Below, piece by piece: positions 11,050 to 22,319 of a stretch of DNA of 64,000 nt. The notes beneath the pieces were generated by a model. The model worked only from the letters and a program-made list of their open reading frames with translations, was not told the origin of the DNA and did no database searches. Within the stretch, counting starts at the first letter, position 1, and every line of letters begins with the position of its first letter. The stretch is from Hysterangium stoloniferum (Eukaryota; Basidiomycota; Agaricomycetes; Hysterangiales; Hysterangiaceae). The DNA lies in assembly GCA_015178975.1 (NCBI GenBank), contig WHVD01000176.1, positions 62,001-126,000 on the forward strand, written 5' to 3'. The position numbers were made by a program, and so were the translations under genes.

Positions 11050-11450
11050 GTGTGATGGGGGAGACGAAAGAAAAAGGTGCAGAAGTAGATTCAAAACAGC
11101 ACGAAGGTAAGGTAGGCAGTGCAGCGGTGGAGAAAGGGACCATGGGTTTATTTCCAGTTCTTGTACAAGGACCTTTTGCGCTATTTATTTTTATTTTTAT
11201 TTCTTGGCGGCCCGGGTCGAAGCGAAACGATATCGTTGTGTGGTCTGTAATTGTCCTGAAAATAAAACGAAGGGAACAAGCGAAGCATTAGTCAACCCAA
11301 TTAAAGGTAAACGATGAATAAAATATGTGTCGGTTTGACGCACCTGCTTGCACCGGGATAACCCCCCTCTCCAAAAGATTTTAGGATCCTTAGTAGAGCC
11401 ATATTTTATATAAACTCCAATAGTCATCCATTGAATCCTCATAAGAGTTA
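11050..11450 (+). repeat. Dispersed repeat R3 with TATA-like sequence
   Basis: The part TGTCCTGAAAATAAAACGAA...GAAGCATTAGTCAACCC also occurs at 25015-25070 and, reversed, at 23085-23140. The right part (GATAACCCCCCTCTCC...TTTTATATAAACTCC) matches 7630-7700. It may be LTR material; ends were not found. Confidence 0.5.
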
Positions 11451-11569
11451 AAATTGATTAGGGGGCGTGTTGCCTATAGGTAGATCGTTGTTAAAATAAT
11501 GTCGTCCTTCTAATACGTTTTCCACCATTGCAGTCATGTCTGGCTCTTTGAAGGAGCAGAAGGCGGGGA

Positions 11570-11830
11570 CTTGGTAACAAATTTTGAATCACAGGCACAT
11601 GTCCCACCCAGATCAATCAACGGCACTAAACCGGCTGCAAGGAGAGGCAGGTATGCATTCAAGTCCCCACAATGTGCACGCAATGCTGTACGAGGAATCG
11701 GAAATAAATGGCGAAAAACTCTATATGATTTTATGTCAAGGAACTCAATTGAACGTGTTCGGATTATGACAGTATTCTTCAAGTTGTGGCCTGATGGAAT
11801 TTGGGCTGTAGTGGGTTTCTGTAAGCCTGG
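11570..11830 (+). pseudogene. Ty1/copia RT fragment
   Basis: Frame 11571-11825 reads ...GIGNKWRKTLYDFMSRNSIE then VFFKLWPDGIWAVVGF, the segment just before the catalytic WVDD motif of copia RT. It matches 1750-1950 and (reversed) 30050-30230. It breaks off at about 11828, immediately before the catalytic box, where unrelated sequence leading to the gag gene begins. Confidence 0.75.
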
Positions 11831-12224
11831 CGCCCCAGCCTTATGCACTCACCCTTGTTTTTCCTTTTTGTTCCACCCTTTAGTTATATTCGCACGTGAT
11901 CGCGGCGTATATAGCCAAGGAGTTTCCGTCCTTTACCTTACCATACGCTGCAACATCCTGTCTCTCGTCTTAGTCCCTAGACAATACACCGTGGTCCTGT
12001 CAACTCGTGTGACCCGCCTTTGAGCCCAATTGACACCGGGCTTCCACTTTTTTTTTTGCCACCGGCCATCTGTTTAATTTTTTTCTCATTCTTCAATATC
12101 CACCTCACTCTGGATGATACAGCCACACCCCGGTTCACTCGCCATACCGCTCGTTCACATTCTCTCACAGTCACACACATTTCCCAACTCAGACGACAGC
12201 AACGACGACGGTGACACAACGCCG

Positions 12225-13437
12225 ATGACCTCAAAAATCATTGCCTCTTTCACCAGTCCCCCTCACCCCGACCGCTATTGAAGGTTGGCTTGCCCAATGC
12301 GAGGCTGGGTTTGCCATCTACACATCCACCAAGACGGAAAAGGCTCCAGACCTCACCATTGAGACAAAGATTCGACTTGCGGGCACCAATATGCAAGAGC
12401 CGACCATGGCTGCCTGGTGGAATGCCGGTCGCACGGAGTTCCTGAAGTTGGAGGCATGGGAAACATTTCAGAAGCAGATCCGAACTCGCTTCATGCCCAA
12501 GGGCTACAATATGGTCGCCCTCCGTGCATTTCTTTTGTGTGCTCAACACGGGCTGCCATTTTTGGAGTATGCTGCTGAACTTGCACATGCTCGCAATGCG
12601 TTGGGACCCATCGTTATCACCGCCGCTATCTACAAATACCAGCTCCTTTTCCATGCCCACCCCATGCTTCTCTTTCGCATCATGGTCATCCCCGATTTCG
12701 ACCTTGAAAAAATCAGCTTCAAAGATCTTGTTGCTATCATGTCCATGAAATGGGAGAGCCTTGTCATGGAGACCCTTGGTACACGTTCTGCTCACAGACG
12801 CCATCCAGAAAACAGACTACCACGGCACTGGCAGAAGCCTGCTCCAGACCTCACCATTGAGACAAAGATTCGACTTGCGGGCACCAATATGCAGGAGCCG
12901 ACCATGGCTTCCTGGTGGAATACCGGTCGCACGGAGTTCCTGAAGTTGGAGGCATGGGTAACATATGCGAAGCAGATCCGAAGCCGCTTCATGCCCAAGG
13001 GCTACAATATGGTCGCCCTCCGTAAATTCTTTTTGTGTGCTCAACACGAGCTGCCATTTTCGGAGTATACTGCTGACCTTGCAGATGCTCGCAATGCGTT
13101 GGGACCCATTGTTATCACCGCCGCTATCTACAAGTACCAGCTCCTTTTCCATGCCCACCCCAGGCTTCTCCTTCGCATCATGGCCATCCCCGATTTCGAC
13201 CATGAAAACATCAGCTTCGACAATCTTGTTGCCCTCATGTCCAGGAAATGGGAGAGCCTTGTCATGGAGGCCCTTGGTACATGCTCTGATCCCAGATGTC
13301 ATCCAGAAAACAGACTACCACGGCACTTGCAGAAGCTGCCTGCAGAGTCAAGTGGACAAGACTTCTTAGAAGACCTCAATAGCATGCACAGGAAGAACCA
13401 ACAGCTATTTTGGGAGAAAACCAAGGTGCACTTCTAA
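12225..13437 (+). pseudogene. Retrotransposon gag with in-frame 498-bp tandem duplication
   Basis: A gag-type protein (LTPTAIEGWLAQCEAGF, then KIRLAGTNMQEPTMAAWW, FMPKGYNMVALR, FSEYTADLADARNALG, LLFHAHP), a family common in Agaricomycete retrotransposons, recognised from memory. Residues 35-200 and 201-366 are near copies: bases 12343-12840 are duplicated at 12841-13338. Each copy ends with a short piece of copia RNase H sequence (HPENRLPRH), so the duplication came after a gag-copia fusion. There is no ATG in this frame; the natural ATG at 12225 (MTSKIIASFTSPP) is one frame off, which fits a one-base loss near 12260. The frame is otherwise open for about 398 codons, ending in copia-derived codons. 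No zinc knuckle or protease follows. Confidence 0.75.
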
Positions 13438-13642
13438 TCAATCTCCACGGCGCCGCATGAAACACATCGAAGTCAAATACCACTTTATTCAACATTTAAT
13501 TGAAAACGGCACCATACAACTCCATTACTACTCGACAAAAGAAATGATCGTCGACATGCTTACAAAACCGTTATCCCTATGGACACATATTTATTATACA
13601 CATCATCTTGGTCTATTTCCTTCTGCTCATCTGTGGGCCTAT
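13300..13642 (+). pseudogene. Ty1/copia RNase H C-terminal fragment (unit C)
   Basis: Contains the copia end motif KHIEVKYHFIQHLIENGTIQ at 13460-13520, followed by STKEMIVDMLTKPL. The fragment is preceded by a frame-shifted DNQ region and leads straight into the LTR at 13643. Confidence 0.85.
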
Positions 13643-13941
13643 TGTCATAGGGGATAAGAATAGTGATAACGTGAGAGATATGGGTAGCGATAATATGTAT
13701 GGGTTGTGAAAATATGGTAAATAAGGATAGTGATTAATATGGAAGAACAGGGAAAACATGACATTATTGATTTCATCTGGCTTCATCATAAACGTGCTCA
13801 CTCCTCCTTTTCCGTCTTTACTCTTAATGGAAGTGTAGCACAATCTATTCATTTTTTAACAAAAGAATGAAGAGTGAAAGCCGAGGATGGTGGAGCCCAA
13901 CGTATCGACTGATAACTAATCTATTATTCTCGGGATTTACA
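13643..13941 (+). repeat. Copia LTR, internally deleted (unit C)
   Basis: Starts TGTCATAGGGGATAAG and ends near GGGATTTACA. Compared with 2540-3133 two inner blocks are missing: after GACATTATTGA, and after GGTGGAGCCCAACG. Confidence 0.6.
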
Positions 13942-14140
13942 GTCATAACGCTATCATATAATATGGCACTCGGCGTTTGAGGCGGGGCCTTTTCCAGTGA
14001 CTTAGTAGACCAGTGTTAATTGGCAATTTGAACTACATTCAAAGCGGTGTCTCACAAACGTAGAAAGAGCCTGATCAACCTTGTCAACGGGTCTCTTTCG
14101 ATTCTTGTGACACCCCTATTGTCTATACCTCACGCTCCCC
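13942..14140 (+). promoter_or_regulatory. Gene X promoter/leader (copy C)
   Basis: Same conserved block as 3134-3350, missing about 20 bp between the TATA-like part and GAGGCGGGGCC. Ends in the CTCACGCTCCCC leader directly before the ATG. Confidence 0.5.
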
Positions 14141-15813
14141 ATGTCCGACCACGAGGTAGTACTGAGTCACTCTGACCAGGTCGAAGTGCTGCCCCCATTG
14201 ATCTCGCCTGCTGCCCTGCAATGTCAACGGATCGCAGTGCTCGAAAGTCATTTTCAGGATATACTCCAGAGACAATGGGCGTGTAATAGAGAGGGTCACG
14301 GCCTCTGTTACCAGACAAGGTCATAAGCATGTCTCGATCACCAAGGACGATTTGATTCATGGGTTCAGCAACTGGTATGTTAAGCTTTTGTTTCCAGAAT
14401 CGACTCCGATGTTTCGGACTTTTTCTTTCGTTTAGTGCCGTGATTTTGCAACTTGCGTAGAACCGCCGCAAGGCTTGCTCGATTCATCAAGTATTGAGCA
14501 AGGCATGTCCGACTTTGAAAGAGATGCCATGACTAGGTGGTTGGAACCCGTTATTTGTAATCCAACGGAAGTCGAAGTCGGGCCCGGTTACTTTTGTGGT
14601 CTGGCATTAGACCGGATCGGGACGGAGCTATTGTACGGCACCGGGGTATCCATTTTGGTTGGAAGGTGCTTGTTCAACACGCGACGCGTGGAAGAGTACC
14701 AAAGAATGACCCTCAGGCTCATGTACACACGCGAGGAAATCACGGTGACTAGACTGCTTAAGAAACAGCTAACTGTGTGGCAATTGAGCAGAATCGTTAA
14801 AGAGGAGGTGGATCTCTTGAGGCATGTTCGCTTTTGACCATGGCCATTGATTGCATGCTGAAATAATTTTAATGAAGACCATCTTACCCGCTTAAAATCC
14901 GATATCGGGGGAAGCGGCTTCTCATGAATACGTATACCGTCTTTAGACCCCGGCTTGGCACTAGCGAAGAAGCGAAGATGGGCAGAGTCATAGTACGGAT
15001 GGCGGATATAATCATGGACGGGGCCTGTCACATGAGGACCTTAATGTGATTAAAACCTATTTCAAATTCTGGATGATGTTGTAGGTTTTACCGTTGCCGG
15101 TTTTGGAGAATGGCTGAAATGGGCTGTATATAGATACGATCGAACCCAATATGGACACATGGCACTGGTTCACGCGCAAATGTCGATTTTCTCCTCCTGC
15201 TTTACACAGGATCCTTGGCTCGGCAGCATTTATGGAACTGTATTGGATATTGCGCTTGACTTTTTACAGACCAACATCGATTCATTTGCATGTGCCGACT
15301 TTTACCGCTACATCCCTTATATATGGATTATAAATGAACTCGATGGATTGTTTAAGGATGTCACTTTGCTGGCAGAAAACATTGATCGGATTAATACCAT
15401 TGTTTAAAATGCTGCAGTGAGTCCACAGTTACCCTATCGCGGACCTGTCGTCTCAAAATTATTCGGCCATCAGAATGCTTATTCAGAACCCAAAACCAAC
15501 CACTTTATTGTTTGATGGCGCCTCGAAGGTAATAAGGGGCTCATCGTCGTTAATTTTACAATCTCCAGAACCCGAAATTGTGTGCACGGCAGTGAGAGCG
15601 GGTACCCCAATCCCTGCTCTTCACGACCTCCTGGACCATTCTAAGAGGATTGTGTATATGCCCGAGGAGGAGAGTTTCGCGAGGAGCTTGAGTCTTTTGA
15701 TGAACGACGTACATTCCCTCCTCTGTCTGCTTGCGACTCCGTTTGTAGGGGTCTCTCCCAAGTTCCAACAAAGACTACGTATCCCTTTTGAAGAGGCACG
15801 GACGGCTGTGTGA
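14141..15813 (+). pseudogene. Gene X copy C (all five exons, internal deletion)
   Basis: The most complete plus-strand copy. Exon 1 from 14141 (MSDHEVVLSHSDQVEVLPP); intron with GTATGT donor near 14373 and TTTAG acceptor near 14436; exon 2 to about 14835 (PGYFCGLALDRIGTELLYGT; KKQLTVWQLSRIVKEEVDLL). Exon 3 starts near 14948 (GTSEEAK) but loses roughly 260 bp at about 15020, removing the SQLPGDCYAV block. Exon 4 15159-15411 (MSIFSSCFTQDPWLGSIYGT ... LLAENIDRIN), then a GTGAGT...CATCAG intron, and exon 5 about 15472-15813 (LFDGASKVIRGSSSLILQSP ... HSLLCLLATPFVGVSPKFQQ). Exon 5 is fully open. The protein does not match any family known to me; it has no visible signal peptide, zinc motif or transposase catalytic triad. 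Conserved exon borders in every copy show DNA-level duplication rather than retrocopying. Confidence 0.75.
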
Positions 15814-16345
15814 CTAGACTGTTACATATGGCTAACATATTTTTTCATTACCTGAATGATGTTCGATGTAGCTTAAAATTCTTCGACGAGTAACACAAAG
15901 TATGATATCCTGAGGATGATTTCCTCCGTTTTTAAAGGGCTCAAACGATGATTCCAGAAAGAGATTGCTACTCCGATAACGTCAAATCTTGTCTTCTTGC
16001 ACCTGTTCTCCAGCAGAACACTGAGATAACCCCCCAATGGGGAATAAACTCTTCAAATTCATAAAGGATTATTATACAACAATCGATCACTTGCCAAAAA
16101 TGAATACATACCTACAAGGTCTCCACGGACACCCCGGCTAGCACCCAGAGAAACTTGAAGGTGAGAAGTGTCGGAAAAAACCGAAAATCCTGACCAGGTC
16201 GACGGGCTAGACTAGGTTCCGGTTTTCTCGATCCGTGCTTCTCATGGAACTCTTACGGATTTAAATCGACTCCTGGGTAAGAAGAGTATGTTTCCAAATT
16301 CGAAGTCATGACAGCCGACTGGCCTTGGATGGGGCCATCAGGGTG
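15814..16345 (+). repeat. Composite-unit tail (unit C)
   Basis: Conserved non-coding sequence after gene X. It holds the block around GGGGAATAAACTCTTCAAAT, then the reverse form of the tail motif (GTGTCGGAAAAAACCGAAAA near 16170), and TGGGTAAGAAGAGTATGTTT. It leads into the 17-bp array. Counterparts: 21961-22310, 26050-26559, 30910-31539, 56300-56838, 61960-62146. Confidence 0.7.
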
Positions 16346-16353
16346 ACGGCGCT

Positions 16354-16506
16354 CACACTGCCACGCGGGTCACACTGCCACGCGGGTCACACTGCCACGC
16401 GGGTCACACTGCCACGCGGGTCACACTGCCACGCGGGTCACACTGCCACGCGGGTCACACTGCCACGCGGGTCACACTGCCACGCGGGTCACACTGCCAC
16501 GCGGGT
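16354..16506. repeat. 17-bp minisatellite, nine perfect copies
   Basis: The unit CACACTGCCACGCGGGT occurs nine times head to tail without a mismatch (153 bp). The same site in other unit copies has a shorter, diverged version (25840-25890, 56370-56430, 62560-62630). It is not a CRISPR: the units are contiguous, with no spacers. Confidence 0.95.
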
Positions 16507-16559
16507 ACACTCCCTGTCGAAGGTCACACTCCCTGCCCACGCAGCATGCAAGCCTGCGC

Positions 16560-17084
16560 AGACGCTGGCAGGCTACAGTTCACTGCCGACAAGGCCACCG
16601 ACCCATATGATTTGCGTTTTGGTTGACGCGTTTAATTCATGCTATTGAAACTGACTAATTTTTTCTTTATTTCTGTCCTTGGGCAAGTCTTACCGCGCGT
16701 CGCTTTCGATAACGAGTTGAGGCTATGCCCAAAGCCTAAGCCTTCCCAAAAACTACTATGACAGCCGAGCAATTCAATATCCGAAATTCCCGTTGCAGTC
16801 ACAGCACCTGCTCATAGTGGACAGCGTCCCAGAAGCTCTTTCGTTCAACCAGCCTGTCTCGAAACCCGCGTAAAGTCCAGAGAACAGAGAGATGGAACGG
16901 ATGCCACAAGGCAAGAAGTACAGGCATGCCATTTCCCTTTAATACCTAGAGGAAGCATCACAGTTGCCACAACCGCTCACGGATGTTGACAACAGCTCTT
17001 CCACTGAACGGGATCGTAAGCCTCTGCAAGAGGATTCTGCACCATGCCCTCAAATGCCAAAGCAATCAGTCTCATCGACATTCG
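16560..17084. repeat. Segment V of composite unit (unit C)
   Basis: Conserved block between the minisatellite and PEX13: GACGCGTTTAATTCATGCTA, ATAACGAGTTGAGGCTATGC and CCAGAAGCTCTTTCGTTCAA. Reversed, it holds a frame like LIALAFEGKVQ...EAYDPVEWKSFW that is partly kept among copies (55795-55920, 63185-63060), so V may derive from a gene, but no family is recognised. Other copies: 22320-22720, 25140-25700 (reversed), 55789-56270 (reversed), 62680-63201. Confidence 0.6.
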
Positions 17085-17660
17085 GGGGCAAGCAGGTGGC
17101 TGCGAATGAGACGGTGCATGACGAAGGGAATGCTACACAGTGCGAGGAGGAGGATGATGAGCGGCGTTTCAGGGGCGTTAGGGTTTGGAGAGGCTACCTG
17201 GCGTACGGGCGAGGTACTAACTGAATCCATCGGATATTCCGCCGTCATTCACTGGCTGGCCCGCAATGAGCCCACGCAACCACCGAATCATCTCAAACAC
17301 CCCCAAAACGCTACCCAGTGCATTACACAGCTGCCAAAGCTACTCCGCCACACCGACCATAGCGAAGAACGACGAATGTGTAGCCATATACATGCTTTCG
17401 GGCATCTGAGAAAAGCCTCCGAACGTCTGCACTATGGTCGAAATGAGCGCAAATGTGTGTCGTTGCTTCAAACTGATGTGTGAGTGTAGGGTTATGTGGA
17501 TTGAATGGTGGCTGCATTCACTCGACGTGCGTGCTTATGGGCCCAAATCAAGCTCGGCATCTTCCATTTCATTTCCTTCCCATCCACAGTCATTATCATC
17601 TGTCGGGCTTCCTTTTCTTCTCAACTCTTGCTACAACCACCATCCACTGTAGTAGTTGCG
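17085..17660 (-). pseudogene. PEX13 (peroxin-13) fragment P1
   Basis: Minus-strand remnant of the central part of peroxisomal membrane protein PEX13, with frameshifts. The region matching SSFFAMVGVAEQ / GSVLG / RGLITGRPVND of better copies lies at about 17220-17400. It ends at the codons for RLPP, exactly where copies at 55788 and 63202 also end, and then joins segment V. The upstream part (17400-17660) corresponds to the less conserved N-terminal region. Non-functional. Confidence 0.7.
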
Positions 17661-17679
17661 CTTGGGAATCATCCTTAGA

Positions 17680-18190
17680 GAATATGGCCCCCTCCTGCTG
17701 GATGGATCACTGTTCACAGGATCATTCGCCCAGCGCATTGGGCAAGGTTTGTCCAACGTCATTTAATTAATGCCATCCTGACTTAACTTAATTTAAGCAG
17801 GACCCAATGCTGGGACACTCCATCCCCACATCGTTCCCAAGGCGAATACCACCTTCCGCCCCAAGTCACAAACTGCCGGTCATGATATTGTGCATGTGGA
17901 TGACGGTAATGTCAAAGGCGCCAATGAAGATCGGACTATACCCCACATATCTCGTGGGAAGAAAGGGGGAAGGGGGTCGATCTTGGAGAGCATGGCCCCC
18001 TCATGCTGGATGGATTGCTATTGACGGGATCATTTGCCAAGCGCATTGTGCAAGGTTGTCCGACATCATTTAACTAATGTCATCATATACTTACTGGACT
18101 TAATTTGAGAAGGACCCAACAATGAGACTTCCACATCAGTCCCAAGACAAATATCACCATCCACCCCAAGTCACAAACTGCTGGTGATGA
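17680..18190 (+). repeat. Direct duplication, about 200 bp, spaced 304 bp
   Basis: 17680-17886 and 17984-18190 are diverged copies: ATGGCCCCCTCCTGCTGGAT vs ATGGCCCCCTCATGCTGGAT, and CACCCCAAGTCACAAACTGC with a close match at the end of each. No coding frame is shared. Confidence 0.75.
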
Positions 18191-19980
18191 TGGATCCGAT
18201 TATATGGTCCCGGTTTCGTGTCGGTTATTTTTACTTTTCATCACATATTACTCAACTATCCTACTATTTACAGAATCTTCCTTCATCGATGATGACGATG
18301 AAGCCACTAATTAGAAAGTGTTGGCCGGTACGAGCACCCAAACAGACCTGTCTTCAGCATTTGGTTCCTGCACTTCATTGCTTTGCGGGGATCTACAAAA
18401 ACTCATCAAAATCCGCGATAATCGCAGATATTCCCGTGACAGAGTTCCTCCCAGTTGTCCCATTTGTTCACCATGTTGTGTCTTGCCAACTCGACCCCCC
18501 GCACATTAGTGCTAGCACTACCACCACCGCGATGAACAATGAAGGGATCAATAATCATGGATACAGACAAAGTAGTGACTCCTTTATCCTAATGTGTCAT
18601 TGGGGAAATTAATATTTTGTGCAAATATAGAAGTCTATGCAGACATGTCGTATAGGGGCATCTGGGGCAGTTCATCATCTAGTATGCAGTACGTTGCACC
18701 GCTTTTTTCTCTCATACGTCCTTAACCTTCATTAAATTCAGCATCTTCCCTCACACGATGGGACTGGGCACGGTGCGCTTGCAGGACGAGCTTATGAGCA
18801 GCCTGGATCCTGTGCCGAGGCCAAAGTCTTTACCCCTGACTTCCCGACTTCAAATATGAAGAAATACCTCGTTAGTTGTGACTTATTTTTAATACCACAA
18901 GAAACAAACTGAAGACCACCCTAGCGCCAGCCCCTAAACTACCACGAAGCACAAGGTCTCCGACCGATGGCCATCCCCGATGTCCTTACCGGGATGAAGC
19001 CGAATCCGACGGGTCATCTGCATCAATGAACAACCCCAAGAACCAGCACCGGTATAAAGGACATGGTGATGGTTCGCATGTCTCAAACAGTCTGTCCTCC
19101 AGGGTGAGAACATCTTCGGGTTGCAGGTGAGTCCCGTTGGCTACATTTCTTACACCAACTAACATTGACTTCTTAAAAGGACAAAGCATTTCGAACATAA
19201 GTCCTTAACACCTCAACCCCATTACGAGGGAAAGAGAAAGGCGAGACAAGACAAGGCTTTTAATAATAGAGGAGAACCCCCAACATGGTTAAACAAGTAC
19301 AATTTCATTTCATTAATTTTGGCAATTATACTCACATGTTATCATCTAGGGAAGTGGCGGATATCTCAGTGCGACAGCACTTGCACCTGACCTGGGGTGG
19401 CAACAGGTTGGAAAGCCAGTCCTGCATGTCCAACTACGTTCAGCAAAGACACTTGGTGGACCTCTAGCTGCTTGGATGGAACCATTGCCTCCAGCTGCGC
19501 CTCCACCACAATGTAACTGATGGTGGACAGAGAGGTAAGTGGATTAAGCGAAAGCAGGGCAAGAGGTGGGGCAGCGGCGGACAAAGAGTAGGGGCAGTGG
19601 CGGACGAGTAGTAGTGGCAGAGGCCAGACATACTCCTTTCTTTTCTTTTCTAGTTCTCCTTCTCCTTCTTTCTTTGGATATTTATACATCTTTCTTTTCC
19701 CCAATTTCTTTGGTTCATGGGCTAGGCATGTCAATCAGTTGGTTCTGGCTTGTATCTTTGAGAATGGGGTGCGTTGTTTTATCAACTTTCCCGATATGTT
19801 GACCCATTCATTATCATTCAGCTGTGTCTGTTCTGTGAGTATTGTATCTTCAGAGTTTCCTAGGCTGAATACTCGCTGTGCAAGCACTTGATACATCACT
19901 GAGGTGCTGCATCGTGCATAATCAAACGTACGTCCATCTCTTAAACGGTGGTAGTCATGGGAAGGAAATGAAGTATTCTA
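18191..19980. other. No gene securely recognised
   Basis: Several short frames exist (for example 18184-18612 plus and 19366-19734 minus) but none shows a known domain, and no intron model joins them convincingly. The region lies between units C and D. Confidence 0.35.
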
Positions 19981-19984
19981 AACC

Positions 19985-20610
19985 AATGTGATCTCCTATC
20001 CCATTTGGAATCGGATTTAGTTCCATCGCACGGCCAGAAACCAGTGAGGAAAAAGAAGAAACAACCAAACTGCACTATCAAGAGCTTATTGGAAGTCCCA
20101 TGTTCGCAGCTGTCGTATCGTGTTCTGATATTGCTCATCCGGGCAGTAAACTATCTCAGTTTTCATCTAGTCCTGCTCTTGCCCATTGCAATCTCGCCAA
20201 ATGAATATCTGTTTACGACTAGAGAGAGCAATAATCACGCTTAGGAAGAGGAAATTGATACTTACAGAGATATTCAGATGGGGATTTTGCAGGGGATCCT
20301 GAGGACAATCTTTTTTGGACCGGGACCTGAATCTTGGTCATCCAGAAAACAGACTACCTTGGCACTTTCAGAAGCCCCCTGCGAAGCCATGTGACAAGAC
20401 ACTTCTTAGAAGAACTCAATATCATACATGAAGAACCAACAGCTATTTTGGGAGATAATCAAAGAATGATAGTACACTTCTAATCAATGTCCACGCCACC
20501 AAATGAAACACATCGAAGTCAAATACCACTTTATTCAACATTCAATTGAAAACGGCACCATACAACTCCATTGCCACTCGACAAAAGAAATGATCATCGA
20601 CATACTTACA
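19985..20610 (+). pseudogene. Ty1/copia RT/RNase H remnant (unit D)
   Basis: Shares TCTCCTATCCCATTTGGAAT, the YRELIGSPMFAAV-type codons near 20080-20115 and the RNase H end KHIEVKYHFIQHSIENGTIQ near 20510-20565. About 400 bp between YSD.DFAGDPED and the RNase H centre are deleted. Many stops. Confidence 0.8.
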
Positions 20611-21143
20611 AAATATGGAAAATAAGGAGTGATTAATATGGAAGAACAGGCAAAACATGACATCATTGAAGTCGCTCAGATCATGATGTCCATGCAAATG
20701 AAATGGGTGAACAAGTTCTGACAAGGTCAAATTTTGTAAATGACACACGATGAGCTGCCAGGCAAATGCACATTGGCAGGAAAGAGAAGCTGGCAGAATC
20801 ACTTTTTTCACCTGGCTTCATCATAAACGTGTTACTGCTCCTTTTCCGACTTCACTCTTAATGGAAGTGTAGCCCAATCTATTTCTTTTTTAATAAAAAG
20901 AATGAAGAGTGAAAGCCGAGGATGGTGGCACCCAACTCAGCCGCACCAGTCGATACGTCGGCAGAAGGATAGAAAGAAAACGTTCTCTCACTGATGTTTG
21001 CATGAACACGAAGTACAAAGTCCCTTGTCAATATGCATGTAAATCTTCAGATAAAGGAACCAAGCCAGTTTTGTACATACGTCACAGCCTTTCTCTTTTT
21101 CACTTTAATTATGATAACTTATCTATTATTTTCTGTATTTACA
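20611..21143 (+). repeat. Copia LTR, 5' truncated (unit D)
   Basis: Begins inside the LTR (AAATATGGAAAATAAGG), so the first ~80 bp are lost, and runs to TCTGTATTTACA. Otherwise collinear with 2540-3133. Confidence 0.6.
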
Positions 21144-21268
21144 GTCATAATACTATCACATAATATTTATGGCCCTCGGCGTTTAAAGGCCATCTTTGGA
21201 GGCGGGGCCTTTTCCAGTGACTTAGTAGACCAGTGTTAATTTGAACCACATTCAAAGCAGTGTCTCAC
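21144..21268 (+). promoter_or_regulatory. Gene X promoter, cut short (copy D)
   Basis: The TATA-like and GGAGGCGGGGCC parts are kept, but the leader and all of exon 1 are missing: AGCAGTGTCTCACAG is followed directly by exon 2. Confidence 0.5.
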
Positions 21269-21269
21269 A

Positions 21270-21960
21270 GCCGTGGTTTTGCAACTTTCCTGGAGCCGCC
21301 ACAAGGCTTGCTGGATTCATCAGGAATTGGGCAAGGCATGTCCAACATTGTGAGAGAAGCCATGACTAGGTGGTTCGCACCTGTCATTCGTAATCCAACG
21401 GACGTTGAAGTCGGCCCCGGTTACTTTTGTGGTCTGGGAATGGAGCGGATTGGGACAAAGCTACTGTACGGCACCAAGTTATCCATTTTGGTCGGGAAGT
21501 GCTTCTTCAACACCCGAGATGTGGAGGAGCACCAAAGGAGGGTTGTTAGGCTCACAGACACAGGTGAGGGGGAAAAGGCAAGGAATAGACTGCTTGAAAA
21601 ACAGTTAACAGTGGGGCAATTGAGCATAATTGTTAAAGAGGGGGTGGATCTCTTGAGGCATGTTCGCTTCTGGTAAACGCCATCCATTGCATGCTCAAAT
21701 CATGTTGAAGAAGGCCGTCTTACCCACGTAAAATCCGATATCGGGGGAAATGGCTTCTCATAAATACGTATACCGCCTTTATATCCAGGCTTGGCACTAG
21801 CGAAGAAGCAAACATCGGCAGAGTCATAGTAGTGATGGGGCATGTAATCGATCTCATGGTGTTTATCGAGGATTCCCCAGCTAAAATGGTTCCCCGCAAC
21901 TTCTTGGTGACTGCTATGCTGTCGCCTCGATATTCCTATCACACACCTCCAAGCACCCTT
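21270..21960 (+). pseudogene. Gene X copy D (exon 2 and part of exon 3)
   Basis: Exon 2 is open from 21270 to 21676 (RGFATFLEPPQGLLDSSGIG; GPGYFCGLGMERIGTKLL; EKQLTVGQLSIIVKEGVDLL). After intron 2 (from the GTAAAC donor near 21674), exon 3 begins near 21785 (GTSEEAN) with HVIDLMVFIEDSPAKMV, loses a piece after KMVP, and ends at about 21960 where the tail starts. Exons 1, 4 and 5 are missing. It forms the left arm of the palindrome with copy E. Confidence 0.75.
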
Positions 21961-22310
21961 AGACAATCGACCGTTCCGTTGGGGAATAAACTCTTCAAAT
22001 TCATAAAGAATTATAAGGCTCTATCACTTGAGGGTAAATCCATACTCATAATGTTTGCATGGGGAGCCGTGCTAGTATGGGGAGAAATTGGAGGCACGGT
22101 TTGGTAAAAGTATCGGAAGAAACCAAATATCATTATCAGCTGTGTCGGCCTGAATAGGTTCCAGCTTGCCTGATCCCCGCTGCCTAAGTCCTGAGCCAGT
22201 CGACTGATCATGTCTGAGGCATCCAGGCATCAGGCTGACGACTTTGCATAGAATCCCACAGCAAGGGTCATACAGCCTGCCACCAGGGTCACGCAGCATG
22301 GGCAAATATT
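21961..22310 (+). repeat. Composite-unit tail (unit D)
   Basis: GGGGAATAAACTCTTCAAAT at 21979, then TATCGGAAGAAACCAAATAT (degraded tail motif) and CATCCAGGCATCAGGCTGAC. The 17-bp array is reduced to a few GGGTCACGCAGC-like words. Confidence 0.65.
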
Positions 22311-22319
22311 CTTGCGCGT

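Noticed and set aside
12250..13302. Two long minus-strand frames (12250-12804 and 12817-13302)
   Set aside because: They mirror the plus-strand gag duplication and show no family resemblance.
16325..16648. Regular short repeats that could suggest a CRISPR array or a repeat protein
   Set aside because: The 17-bp units are contiguous without spacers, and the context is fungal; it is a minisatellite. The encoded HAGHTATRVTLPRGS-like frame is a shadow.
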